NCBI GenBank assembly: GCA_036130055.1
Contig: JAYYOR010000037.1
Span: 1 to 49,255, forward strand
DNA length: 49,255 bases
Direction of reading: 5' to 3'
DNA from: TMED69 sp036130055
GTDB lineage: Bacteria > Pseudomonadota > Gammaproteobacteria > Ga0077536
The position numbers were made by a program, and so were the translations under genes. Under the pieces are notes generated by a model. The model did not search any database and was not told the origin of the DNA. It was given only the letters and a program-made list of their open reading frames with translations. Below are positions 7,401 to 15,500 of the stretch, one piece after another; positions within the stretch are counted from its first letter, which is position 1, and each line of letters begins with the position of its first letter.

Positions 7401-10400
7401 TTACATGCTTCGACGATATTCGCCGCCAACTTCATATAATGAGTTAGATATCTGGCCTAAAGATGAGCTCTTTGTGGTCTCCATTAACTCCTCAAAACAA
7501 TTACCCTTATTTATTGCTGTCTGCTTAAGGCGATGCAAAGCTAATTCTGCCTCGTCCGAATTTATTTTTTGATAGTTTGAAAGATTTGAGATCTGATTTT
7601 CTTTTTCATCACTTGTTGACCTTATTAACTCGATGTCCATTGACTCCTCCTTTTCTAGCTCATTTTTTGCTAAAAAGGTGTTTACCCCAATTAAAGGCAA
7701 AGAACCATCGTGTTTTTTTGTCTCATAAAGCATGCTCTCGTCTTGTATCTTAGAACGCTGATACATCGTATCCATAGCACCCAAAACCCCACCCCTTGAT
7801 GAAATATTTTCAAATTCTTTTAGAACGGCTTCCTCGACTAAGTCGGTAAGTTCATCAACAATAAATGCACCCTGTATTGGATTTTCGCAAAAATTTAATC
7901 CGAATTCTCTATTTATTATTAATTGAATAGCCACAGCACGACGTACTGATTCTTCGGTTGGAGTTGTGATTGCCTCGTCATATGCATTAGTATGCAGGCT
8001 ATTACAATTATCAAAAAGGGCACATAGAGCTTGAAGAGTAGTTCTAATATCATTAAAGCTAATCTCCTGTGCATGGAGACTCCTCCCTGATGTTTGGATA
8101 TGGTACTTTAGCTTTTGACTCCTTTCAGATGCACCATAACGCTCTCGCATCGCTCTAGCCCAGATTCTTCTAGCTACTCTTCCTATTACTGTATATTCTG
8201 GATCCATTCCGTTAGAGAAGAAGAAACTTAAATTTGGAGCAAAATCGTCAATTTTCATCCCACGAGCAAGATAATACTCAACAATTGTAAAGCCGTTTGA
8301 CAACGTGAATGCTAACTGACTAATAGGATTAGCACCTGCTTCAGCTATATGATAGCCACTTATCGAAACGCTATAAAAATTACGAACACTTTTTTCAATA
8401 AAGTACTGTTGAACATCCCCCATTAGTCGCAAGGAAAATTCAGTTGAAAAAATACAGGTATTTTGAGCTTGGTCCTCTTTTAATATGTCTGCCTGAACCG
8501 TACCACGCACCCTACTAAGGGTTTCCGCTTTAATTTTGTCGTAAGTTAATTTGTCAATGATCTTGTCACTACTCAAACCTAAAAATCCTAAACCAAGGCC
8601 CTCGTTTCCATTAGGGAGTGTCCCGCCATATTGCGGTTGATCTTTATCTTTAAAATATTGTTCAATACTTTTTTTTGTATTGTTCCACTTTCCAGAGTTT
8701 TTTAAATATAACTCAACTTGCTGATCAATTGCCGTATTCATAAAAAATGCGAGTATTATCGGTGCCGGACCATTAATTGTCATAGACACCGAGGTAGAGG
8801 GCGCGCAAAGATCAAAACCTGAATACAATTTTTTTGCATCATCTAAGTCAGCAACTGAAACTCCCGAATTTCCTACCTTGCCATAAATATCCGGACGATG
8901 ATGAGGATCTTCGCCGTATAAAGTGACTGAGTCAAATGCTGTCGAAAGACGAACTGCTTCTTGTCCCTCCGCTAAGTAGTGAAAACGAGCATTAGTCCTC
9001 TCCGGTGTTCCTTCTCCAGCAAACATTCGTATTGGATCCTCTCCGCTTCTTCTGTAAGGAAAAACTCCTCCTGTAAATGGATAAAATCCGGGAAGATTTT
9101 CTTTTGCTATAAACGCTAGAATCAATCCCCAGTCGTCAAATTTTGGCGGTGATATTTTCGGAATATCCAAGCCACTTAGAGTCTTGATAAAGTTTTTTCC
9201 TTCTAGGGTTTTATCTCTAATTTGGTATTTATATTCAGGCTCTTTTACCCCTTTAATTTTTTCTGCCCAATTTTTCAACTCTTGGCGAAAAAAACCAAGC
9301 TCATTCAGTTTTTCATTATATTCTTGTCGCATCGAAACTAATGTATGGTCATCGTCGTTGTCTGTACTCTTAATATTTTCATAAAAGTTAAGCGGTTCTG
9401 GAACATTTTCAGAATCAAGCAACGATAAACATTTATAAAGAGAATAGGCTAAGGAAGCGGCTTTACTTTTTATCTGGATATCCTTGTCGATGATTCTTGA
9501 GTTTTCTGAAATTTCGGCAAGATATCGAGAACGAGACGCTGGAATGATCTGAGAAGGATCCGGCGTGACAGCTGTAAAATTGGATGCCGGTGTCCAATCA
9601 CGATCTTTTAGGTCGCTCTTCTGTTGGATCAATCCACACAATTTGGTAAACATATAAGATAACCCGTCGTCGTTAAATTGACTCGCGATAGTTGGGTAAA
9701 CAGGTATATCTTCATCTTTGCAATCAAATTTGTTATGGTTCCTTTTCCATTGCTTTTTAATATCTCTGAGCGCGTCAGCTGAACTTTTTTTATCAAATTT
9801 ATTCAATATTATTAAGTCCGCAAAATCTAACATATCAATCTTTTCTAGCTGGCTGCTAGCGCCATATTCAGATGTCATTACATAAACAGAGAGATCAACT
9901 AAATCTACTATCTCGCTGTCACTTTGACCAATCCCTGCTGTCTCCACGATGATAAGATTGAAATCAAGTGACCTCATATACGTGATAGCATCTTTTAAAA
10001 TAGCGCTCGTTGATTTATGCTGTCGCCGTGTGGCCATCGAGCGCATAAAAGTAGTCGAATCTCTTAAACTATTCATTCTTATTCGATCGCCAAGTAATGC
10101 CCCTCCAGTCCTGCGTCTGGTTGGATCCACTGCCAACACACCGATTCTAATTTTTGGCAAGTGCATTTTGAACCTGGACATAATTTCATCTGTAACACTA
10201 CTCTTTCCTGAACCGCCTGTTCCGGTTATTCCAACCACCACGCAATCATCACTTGCTAACTCCCACTCTTTACGGAGAACATTTAGTCTTGTCTCCGAAA
10301 AATCATTATCTTCAATCGCAGATATCATTTTAGAGGTTATTAAGTCCATATTATTTTTCACAGATTGATTCTTATTAGCTAATGTCCTGCTTTTTTTACA

Positions 10401-10850
10401 TCGCGCTATTAAATCCTTAATCATGCCATCCAGGCCCATTCGCATGCCGTCATTAGGATGATATATTTTTTCGATTCCATACTCTTCTAAGATAGCTATT
10501 TCCTCTTCAGTAATCGTCCCGCCGCCGCCGCCAAATATTTTTATATGCTGAGCACCTAGCTGATCTAGCATGTCATACATATACTTAAAAAACTCATTAT
10601 GCCCGCCTTGATAGGAGCTTATCGCAATACCATCGGCATCCTCTTGTATAGCAGCTTCAACTATCTCTTTTACAGACCGATTATGTCCCAAGTGAATCAC
10701 CTCTGCTCCTTCTGCTTGTATCATCCTCCTCATTACATTTATTGCCGCATCATGACCGTCAAATAGGGAAGCTGCTGTTACAAAGCGTAAAGGACTTTTT
10801 TCTTCACTAATATCTAATTTACTTTTCAATTCGTTTTCTTGGGTACTCAT
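7401..10850 (-). CDS. icmF: Fused isobutyryl-CoA mutase (IcmF), B12-dependent
   Basis: An 1149-residue single-chain mutase interconverting isobutyryl-CoA and n-butyryl-CoA, with a built-in G-protein chaperone. From N to C: the cobalamin-binding domain (about 20-150) with DGHDAAI, whose H33 is the lower axial ligand, and the phosphate-binding GGGGGTI; a MeaB-like GTPase (about 200-430) with Walker A GTGGSGKS (210-217) and NKFD (350-353); then the TIM-barrel mutase. Two substrate-selecting residues mark isobutyryl-CoA rather than methylmalonyl-CoA: F597 in GGVFPYRR (Tyr in methylmalonyl-CoA mutase) and Q796 in AQNTCI (Arg there). The QTSGRSLHAQEI stretch is also typical of IcmF. Length is slightly above the usual 1090 or so. 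Ribosome site AAGG precedes the ATG. It lies between the cyclase and the metal-receptor gene; related activities (pivalyl- or isovaleryl-CoA mutation) are possible. Confidence 0.95.
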   Translation of the reverse strand: MSTQENELKSKLDISEEKSPLRFVTAASLFDGHDAAINVMRRMIQAEGAEVIHLGHNRSVKEIVEAAIQEDADGIAISSYQGGHNEFFKYMYDMLDQLGAQHIKIFGGGGGTITEEEIAILEEYGIEKIYHPNDGMRMGLDGMIKDLIARCKKSRTLANKNQSVKNNMDLITSKMISAIEDNDFSETRLNVLRKEWELASDDCVVVGITGTGGSGKSSVTDEIMSRFKMHLPKIRIGVLAVDPTRRRTGGALLGDRIRMNSLRDSTTFMRSMATRRQHKSTSAILKDAITYMRSLDFNLIIVETAGIGQSDSEIVDLVDLSVYVMTSEYGASSQLEKIDMLDFADLIILNKFDKKSSADALRDIKKQWKRNHNKFDCKDEDIPVYPTIASQFNDDGLSYMFTKLCGLIQQKSDLKDRDWTPASNFTAVTPDPSQIIPASRSRYLAEISENSRIIDKDIQIKSKAASLAYSLYKCLSLLDSENVPEPLNFYENIKSTDNDDDHTLVSMRQEYNEKLNELGFFRQELKNWAEKIKGVKEPEYKYQIRDKTLEGKNFIKTLSGLDIPKISPPKFDDWGLILAFIAKENLPGFYPFTGGVFPYRRSGEDPIRMFAGEGTPERTNARFHYLAEGQEAVRLSTAFDSVTLYGEDPHHRPDIYGKVGNSGVSVADLDDAKKLYSGFDLCAPSTSVSMTINGPAPIILAFFMNTAIDQQVELYLKNSGKWNNTKKSIEQYFKDKDQPQYGGTLPNGNEGLGLGFLGLSSDKIIDKLTYDKIKAETLSRVRGTVQADILKEDQAQNTCIFSTEFSLRLMGDVQQYFIEKSVRNFYSVSISGYHIAEAGANPISQLAFTLSNGFTIVEYYLARGMKIDDFAPNLSFFFSNGMDPEYTVIGRVARRIWARAMRERYGASERSQKLKYHIQTSGRSLHAQEISFNDIRTTLQALCALFDNCNSLHTNAYDEAITTPTEESVRRAVAIQLIINREFGLNFCENPIQGAFIVDELTDLVEEAVLKEFENISSRGGVLGAMDTMYQRSKIQDESMLYETKKHDGSLPLIGVNTFLAKNELEKEESMDIELIRSTSDEKENQISNLSNYQKINSDEAELALHRLKQTAINKGNCFEELMETTKSSSLGQISNSLYEVGGEYRRSM

Positions 10851-10906
10851 AATATTAGAACCTTAGTTAGTTGTTTTAATTTAAATCTCATAATCAGTCA
10901 GAAAGT

Positions 10907-13216
10907 CTATTTACTTTCCATTGTCCAAATACCGTTCCAATCGGTATGTTTTTCTTTAATCAAGTAATTACATCTATTGATATAGATAGATGACAGCTTA
11001 TCGTTTTTGTTTGCCTTTAAACAGTTTTCAAACGATGAAATGGCTTTATCAAAATTCCCGAGCTTATAATCGCTCCTACCCTGATTAAAATACTGTACAA
11101 CCTCTAAAAGATTTGGAAACGTCTTTTCATTATGATAATCAAGGACTTCATGAACGCCCACTGGTTCTGTCTTGCCTTTTACAATTACGTCGTCAATATA
11201 TCTTATCCTATATGTCCCCTTTAATTTTTTAAAGGTATAATCACTTATCAAAATTCTTGCGTTATATTGCTTACAAGCACTTTCTAATCTGGCCGCCAAA
11301 TTAACTCCATCACCTATCATTGTATAATCCATTCGCTTCTCGGAACCAATGTTTCCAGCCACCACGTTATCAGTGTTCAAGCCTAAACCCATTTCTAGCG
11401 GAAGTATTCCCACTCTCTCTCGTTCTTTGTTCCAAGCCCAAAGTCGATTAACCATGTTAATGGCGGCCTTTAAACCCCGATCCTCGCTGTCATCATAAGT
11501 TATTGGCAGACCGAACGCCGCCATTATCGCGTCACCTATAAATTTATCTAAAATTCCTCCTTGCTCGGTAATACATTCCACCATAATCTCGAAATATTGA
11601 TTCAACAGCTTAACCGTTCCTTGGGCGCCCAGCTTTTCGGTAATACTGGTGAAGCTTCTTATATCCGAGAATAATATTGTAGCTTCAGTATTCTGTCCTC
11701 CCATTATTTCAGATCCTTTTTCTAACAACTGATCGGCTATTGCCGGATCCATGTAGCGAGACATGGTAGTTTTTACTCGCTTTTCAGAGGAAATATCTTC
11801 AAAGATAACAAGGGTACCCATAAAATCGTCGGTTTTGTGGGTTATCCCACCGGTTAATTCCTCGCTTATCAGTGGTAGTATGGAAAGGTTGACTGAAATT
11901 ACATCAGTGACCCCTTTTTCTTTCCCATCAACTATTATTTCTACGTCCATTATGTTGACTGGATCCCGAGTTTCCCTTACGGCTACTATCTTATTAAAAA
12001 TCCATTCTTTTGGGCCTGAAAAGAAGTCGCTTGCGGGTCGGGCGACGATGTCGCTTTGTCTAATATTTAATATATTGAGGCCTGCTTTATTGCAGGTGAC
12101 AATGACCCCATCCTCATCAACAGTAATAACACCATTTGACATACTGGAGAGCATGCTTTCGTTATATTTCTTGGATTTAGAAATATCCTCAAAAAGCTTT
12201 GCATTTTCAAGAGAGATGGCAACTTGTTGTGTAAAAGCCGTTAGACGAGATTCATCTTCCTGAGTAAATTTATCACCTCGCTTATTCAAAACCTGAGTAC
12301 AACCTATGACCTCTGAATTTTTATTTTTTATCGGCACGCACAAGATTGATCTAGTAAAGTATCCAGTTTTTTTATCGAATGCTGGATTAAATCGCAAGTC
12401 TGCATAAGCGTGTGGGATATTAATTGTCTTTCCTAAAGTAAAAACACTGCCTGCAATCCCGGCGTCATTCGGCAACCTTATTTCACCTACGCCTTCCCCC
12501 ATCGCTGCTCTCGAGAAAAGTTCACCAGACTTAATGTCATTTAAAAACAATGTTGCTCGATCTGCATCCAACATTCTGGCGACCTCTTCCATCACTCTCT
12601 TAAGTAATTTGTTTAGATCTATTTCTGCTGTAACGTCAGAGACTATATTCATAAACTCAATCTCTTTTGCACGTTTCTTCTCATAAAGCTCTGTATTTTG
12701 TGCGTTTTGTATAGATTTGGCGGCTCGACTCGCAGCCGCCTCAACAAAAAGTAGATCGTCTTTAGTAAATCTACCGGATTTTTTATTTAAAACTTCGATG
12801 ACACCAATGGTTTCTTCAGCAAAATTTTTTACAGGACAACAAATCATATTCTTTGTTGTGTATCCAGTTTGCTTATCAATTTGTTGATTAAATCGAACAT
12901 CTTTATACACATTATGGACGATTTCACCAACCGCGGATTGATAGACTGACCCTGCTATTCCTACTGTATTTAAAATTCTAATTTCACGAACTAAATCTCC
13001 TTGGGCAACTCGGGAGTAAAGTTCATTTGTTTCGTTATCATTCAAAAACAAAGTCGCTCGATCTGCATTCAACTCTCGCGTTATAAACTTTATAACTTCC
13101 CAAAGAATTTGACTAAGATCGTTTAGCCCAGCAACTTGCCCGTTAATTTCTAATAATAATTCTGTCCGTCTTAACTTAGACTTTAACTCATCAATTTTGT
13201 CTCGTGTTTTTGTCAT
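10907..13216 (-). CDS. GAF-GAF-PAS class III adenylate cyclase (CyaB1-like)
   Basis: A 769-residue cytosolic signalling enzyme predicted to make cAMP. Domains: a short coiled coil (1-22), GAF1 (about 23-172), GAF2 (about 190-340), PAS (about 350-475), cyclase catalytic domain (about 510-645) and a C-terminal TPR-like pair of helices (about 700-755). The catalytic set is complete: metal-binding D518 and D562, adenine-selecting K558 with T632, and transition-state N639/R643. The order matches cyanobacterial CyaB1/CyaB2. GAF2 carries a full NKFDE motif (N311, K312, F317, D321, E322), associated with cyclic-nucleotide binding; in GAF1 the last Glu is Leu (L155). No transmembrane segment is seen. 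It lies 30 nt after the coiled-coil gene and 56 nt before icmF in a metabolic operon, so a link between cAMP signalling and CoA-ester metabolism is inferred from position only. Confidence 0.92.
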   Translation of the reverse strand: MTKTRDKIDELKSKLRRTELLLEINGQVAGLNDLSQILWEVIKFITRELNADRATLFLNDNETNELYSRVAQGDLVREIRILNTVGIAGSVYQSAVGEIVHNVYKDVRFNQQIDKQTGYTTKNMICCPVKNFAEETIGVIEVLNKKSGRFTKDDLLFVEAAASRAAKSIQNAQNTELYEKKRAKEIEFMNIVSDVTAEIDLNKLLKRVMEEVARMLDADRATLFLNDIKSGELFSRAAMGEGVGEIRLPNDAGIAGSVFTLGKTINIPHAYADLRFNPAFDKKTGYFTRSILCVPIKNKNSEVIGCTQVLNKRGDKFTQEDESRLTAFTQQVAISLENAKLFEDISKSKKYNESMLSSMSNGVITVDEDGVIVTCNKAGLNILNIRQSDIVARPASDFFSGPKEWIFNKIVAVRETRDPVNIMDVEIIVDGKEKGVTDVISVNLSILPLISEELTGGITHKTDDFMGTLVIFEDISSEKRVKTTMSRYMDPAIADQLLEKGSEIMGGQNTEATILFSDIRSFTSITEKLGAQGTVKLLNQYFEIMVECITEQGGILDKFIGDAIMAAFGLPITYDDSEDRGLKAAINMVNRLWAWNKERERVGILPLEMGLGLNTDNVVAGNIGSEKRMDYTMIGDGVNLAARLESACKQYNARILISDYTFKKLKGTYRIRYIDDVIVKGKTEPVGVHEVLDYHNEKTFPNLLEVVQYFNQGRSDYKLGNFDKAISSFENCLKANKNDKLSSIYINRCNYLIKEKHTDWNGIWTMESK

Positions 13217-13246
13217 TTTAATTAACTATTAGAAATATTTAAGATT

Positions 13247-13729
13247 TCACGTGCTTTTTTCTAATTCACTTCTCAAATGTTTTACGGTTTGTTTGAGTTG
13301 GCTTATTTCAGCCGATGAACTGGCTAGCAATTTTTGAAGATCACGGTCTTTCTCGTATTGAGAATTTTCTAGTTCTTTCCTGAGCGAGATACAAGAACTT
13401 TTCAATTGCTCTATTTCACTTTCGTAGGACTGTGTAATCTTTTGAATAGAATCCTCAGTATCAAAATTTGTCCGCTCTAATAACTCTCGCAATGCAATAA
13501 TTGATAACTTTAAGTTAGAAATCTCCTCATTTTTAGCAGATAGCACTTTCTGAATTTCGTTATTTTTTTCAAAATACAGCTCATCAAACTGTTGTCTTAA
13601 AGATTTAATAGTCTCATATAAACTTTTTTTTTCTAACTCATTTTGTGATTTTAGCTCCTGTAGATAAGCATTAAATTCAAAATCAAAATCTGTATCCATC
13701 TTTTTATATTTGTCAATTAATCTACTCAT
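13247..13729 (-). CDS. Coiled-coil protein made of four 36-residue repeats
   Basis: A 160-residue, highly charged, soluble protein with no family I recognise. After a 16-residue head the entire remainder (17-160) is exactly four tandem 36-residue units, with no leftover residue. In all four units Gln is at position 8, Glu at 17 (Glu or Lys context), Leu-Arg at 28-29 and Leu/Phe at 32; hydrophobic residues recur at 7, 10, 18, 21, 25, 28 and 32. This heptad-like spacing predicts a long alpha-helical coiled coil. Because 36 is one more than five heptads, a phase shift per unit is expected. It lies between panB and the cyclase gene (23 and 30 nt gaps) and is presumably co-expressed; a scaffold or partner of the cyclase N-terminal coil is a guess. 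Confidence 0.75.
   Translation of the reverse strand: MSRLIDKYKKMDTDFDFEFNAYLQELKSQNELEKKSLYETIKSLRQQFDELYFEKNNEIQKVLSAKNEEISNLKLSIIALRELLERTNFDTEDSIQKITQSYESEIEQLKSSCISLRKELENSQYEKDRDLQKLLASSSAEISQLKQTVKHLRSELEKST
13250..13681 (-). repeat. Four diverged 108-bp in-frame tandem repeats
   Basis: Protein-level tandem repeat within the coiled-coil gene. The units run, in gene order, 13574-13681, 13466-13573, 13358-13465 and 13250-13357, each 108 bp. They are recognisable in translation (for example FEKNNEIQKVL, FDTEDSIQKIT and YEKDRDLQKLL at unit starts, and LRELLE, LRKELE and LRSELE near unit ends). The DNA identity is low, which implies old duplications held by selection on the protein. The last three units resemble each other more than the first. 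Confidence 0.8.
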
Positions 13730-13752
13730 GTTTTGTTTTATATCCTATCGAC

Positions 13753-14559
13753 CTAATCGAAGCTGTATTGTCCAGAAGGAAAAATTCCAGATTTTACTTC
13801 TTTTACGTAGGCTTCTAATGCACCTCGGATAGAGCCTTCCTGCTCCATAAAATTTTTTGAAAAACGTGTGCGTTTACCTGGCGCTATGTCTATCGCGTCA
13901 TACAGCACTAAAATTTGACCATCAACCTCTTTACCCGCACCTATCCCAATTACTGGAACTTTCGACTCAGAGGTAATGCTTTTGGCAAGCCCAACAGGGA
14001 CACATTCCAAAAGCAATAAATCTGCGCCGGCTTCAACTAGTGATAAAGCGTCTTCTTGCATTTTTTTTGCCGCTTCCTTCTCGCGACCCTGAACTCTATA
14101 ACCACCATATTTATGGATCGCTTGAGGGGTCAGGCCTAAGTGCGCACAGACTGGGATACCACATTCGCTAAGTCGTTTTACCATATCTATTTCAAGCTCA
14201 CCCCATTCCAGCTTTATAAATTCAGCACCACCCTCTTTCATTAGGAGCGCTGCATTAGCTAGGCATTCACTTGGAGTCGAGTAGCTCATGAAAGGCATAT
14301 CGACCATAATCATCGCCCGACTCACTCCCCTATTTACCATTTGAGAATGATAGATCATATCTTTAACACTTACAGGAACAGTAGTTTTGTGCCCCTGCAC
14401 AACCATTCCTACACTATCACCTACGAGAATCACATCTATTCCTACGCTATCCATAACTTTTCCAAAAGCAGCGTCATAAGCGGTCATGCAAGCGATCTTT
14501 TCTTTATTTTTTTTAAAATTTTTTAAAGTTAGGGCAGTTACTTTTTCGTTTTGACTCAT
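13753..14559 (-). CDS. panB: Ketopantoate hydroxymethyltransferase PanB
   Basis: A 268-residue TIM-barrel enzyme that transfers a hydroxymethyl group from methylene-tetrahydrofolate to 2-oxoisovalerate, the first committed step to pantothenate and so to CoA. The signature begins MTAYDAAFGKVMDSVGIDVILVG in sense (two halves MTAYDAAF and DVILVGDSVGMV), with the Mg-binding Asp in GDS, the second in MVDMPFMSY, the catalytic Glu in LECVP, and GIGAGKEVDGQILV near the end. Length is normal. No panC or panD is in the window, which is unusual because panB and panC are often paired. Its place inside a CoA-ester operon suggests matching CoA supply with demand. The substitution of Lys-Thr-Thr in the GHKTTVPV loop is a minor variation. 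Confidence 0.95.
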   Translation of the reverse strand: MSQNEKVTALTLKNFKKNKEKIACMTAYDAAFGKVMDSVGIDVILVGDSVGMVVQGHKTTVPVSVKDMIYHSQMVNRGVSRAMIMVDMPFMSYSTPSECLANAALLMKEGGAEFIKLEWGELEIDMVKRLSECGIPVCAHLGLTPQAIHKYGGYRVQGREKEAAKKMQEDALSLVEAGADLLLLECVPVGLAKSITSESKVPVIGIGAGKEVDGQILVLYDAIDIAPGKRTRFSKNFMEQEGSIRGALEAYVKEVKSGIFPSGQYSFD

Positions 14560-14597
14560 TTAGGTTTTACTCTTACTAAATTATTCATCCTAAAGCT

Positions 14598-15482
14598 TTA
14601 AGAAACGGGGATTGCTTGCACCCAGTCAGACAAAGCAATTGAGATTTCTTCTGGCGAATCTTCTTGAACAAAGTGAAGCCCTTTAACGGTCACTTCCCTT
14701 TGGTTAGGCCAACTTCGGACAAACTCCCTAATAGGACCTGTGACTATCACTCCAGGGTCTGCATTTATAAATAATTTCGAAACCTCATTTTTTCGCAATA
14801 CTTCGCTATAACGTTCAACAATCTCACAAACATCGCTAGGTTCATTTTCAATGGGCAACTGTCTTGGCCAAATAAGGGTTGGTAAACGAGCCGTCCCCTC
14901 TTTTGTAAAAGGACGCCTATATTCATCCATCTCGGCATCAGTTAATTGCCTCATAATTGAAGCTGGCAGAATCTTCTCAACAAAGATATTTTTTTTTAAA
15001 ATCATCTCTTCGCCACCATCCCCTCTTAACCCTTGAAAAATTTTTCTAGAACTTTCTGGCCATTCGCTCCAGTTTATTGGTCTGTAAATGGCCTCCATAT
15101 GGCAAATTCCATCAACTGCGTCTGGATAATCTGCAAAATAATCAAATCCAAGAGCGCTGCCCCAGTCGTGCAGTACGAATATAATATTACTCTTAACTCC
15201 TAAAACCTTTAAAGCCTCACGCCAGTAGTGCTTATGACTTGAAAAATTATAACTAAAAGAGTCGGTCTCAGAAATTTTGTCTGAGTCACCCATTCCAACT
15301 AAATCAATAGCAATACACCTGCCTAAATGACTCATCTTGGGAATAATTTTTCTCCAAAGGTAAGATGAAGTTGGATTGCCATGCTGAAAAATGATGGGAC
15401 GACCAATCCCCATTTCAACATAGCTTATTTTCAAGCCATTAATATTTACACTTTTCTTAAGGCTTCTCCAATTAGACGACAA
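14598..15482 (-). CDS. Haloalkane dehalogenase (HLD-II type)
   Basis: A 294-residue alpha/beta hydrolase that would hydrolyse haloalkanes to alcohol plus halide. The complete HLD-II pentad is present: nucleophile D106 in LHDWG, halide-binding W107, halide-binding N36 in HGNPTSSYLWR, catalytic acid E130 in HMEAIYRP, and base H270 in GLHFVQED. Each is offset by two from LinB of Sphingobium (N38, D108, W109, E132, H272), so the alignment is essentially ungapped at the active site. The length is that of DhaA/LinB. No signal peptide is visible, so it is cytosolic. It sits 18 nt after the CitE-like gene and 38 nt before panB. The natural substrate is unknown; many marine dehalogenases act on brominated or chlorinated small alkanes. 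Confidence 0.92.
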   Translation of the reverse strand: MSSNWRSLKKSVNINGLKISYVEMGIGRPIIFQHGNPTSSYLWRKIIPKMSHLGRCIAIDLVGMGDSDKISETDSFSYNFSSHKHYWREALKVLGVKSNIIFVLHDWGSALGFDYFADYPDAVDGICHMEAIYRPINWSEWPESSRKIFQGLRGDGGEEMILKKNIFVEKILPASIMRQLTDAEMDEYRRPFTKEGTARLPTLIWPRQLPIENEPSDVCEIVERYSEVLRKNEVSKLFINADPGVIVTGPIREFVRSWPNQREVTVKGLHFVQEDSPEEISIALSDWVQAIPVS

Positions 15483-15500
15483 ATCCTTGTCTCCTTCGGG

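Noticed and set aside
7401..10850. Methylmalonyl-CoA mutase for the large B12 enzyme
   Set aside because: F597 and Q796 replace the Tyr and Arg needed for the methylmalonyl carboxylate, and the G-protein is fused between the B12 and mutase domains as in IcmF.
9949..12263. Long open frames on the plus strand opposite icmF (139 codons) and the cyclase (166 codons)
   Set aside because: Both are antisense to clearly conserved proteins, lack ribosome sites and any family resemblance, and are expected by chance opposite long genes.
13250..13681. CRISPR or DNA tandem-repeat array
   Set aside because: The periodicity is seen in the protein only; DNA units are diverged, contiguous and in frame, with no spacers.
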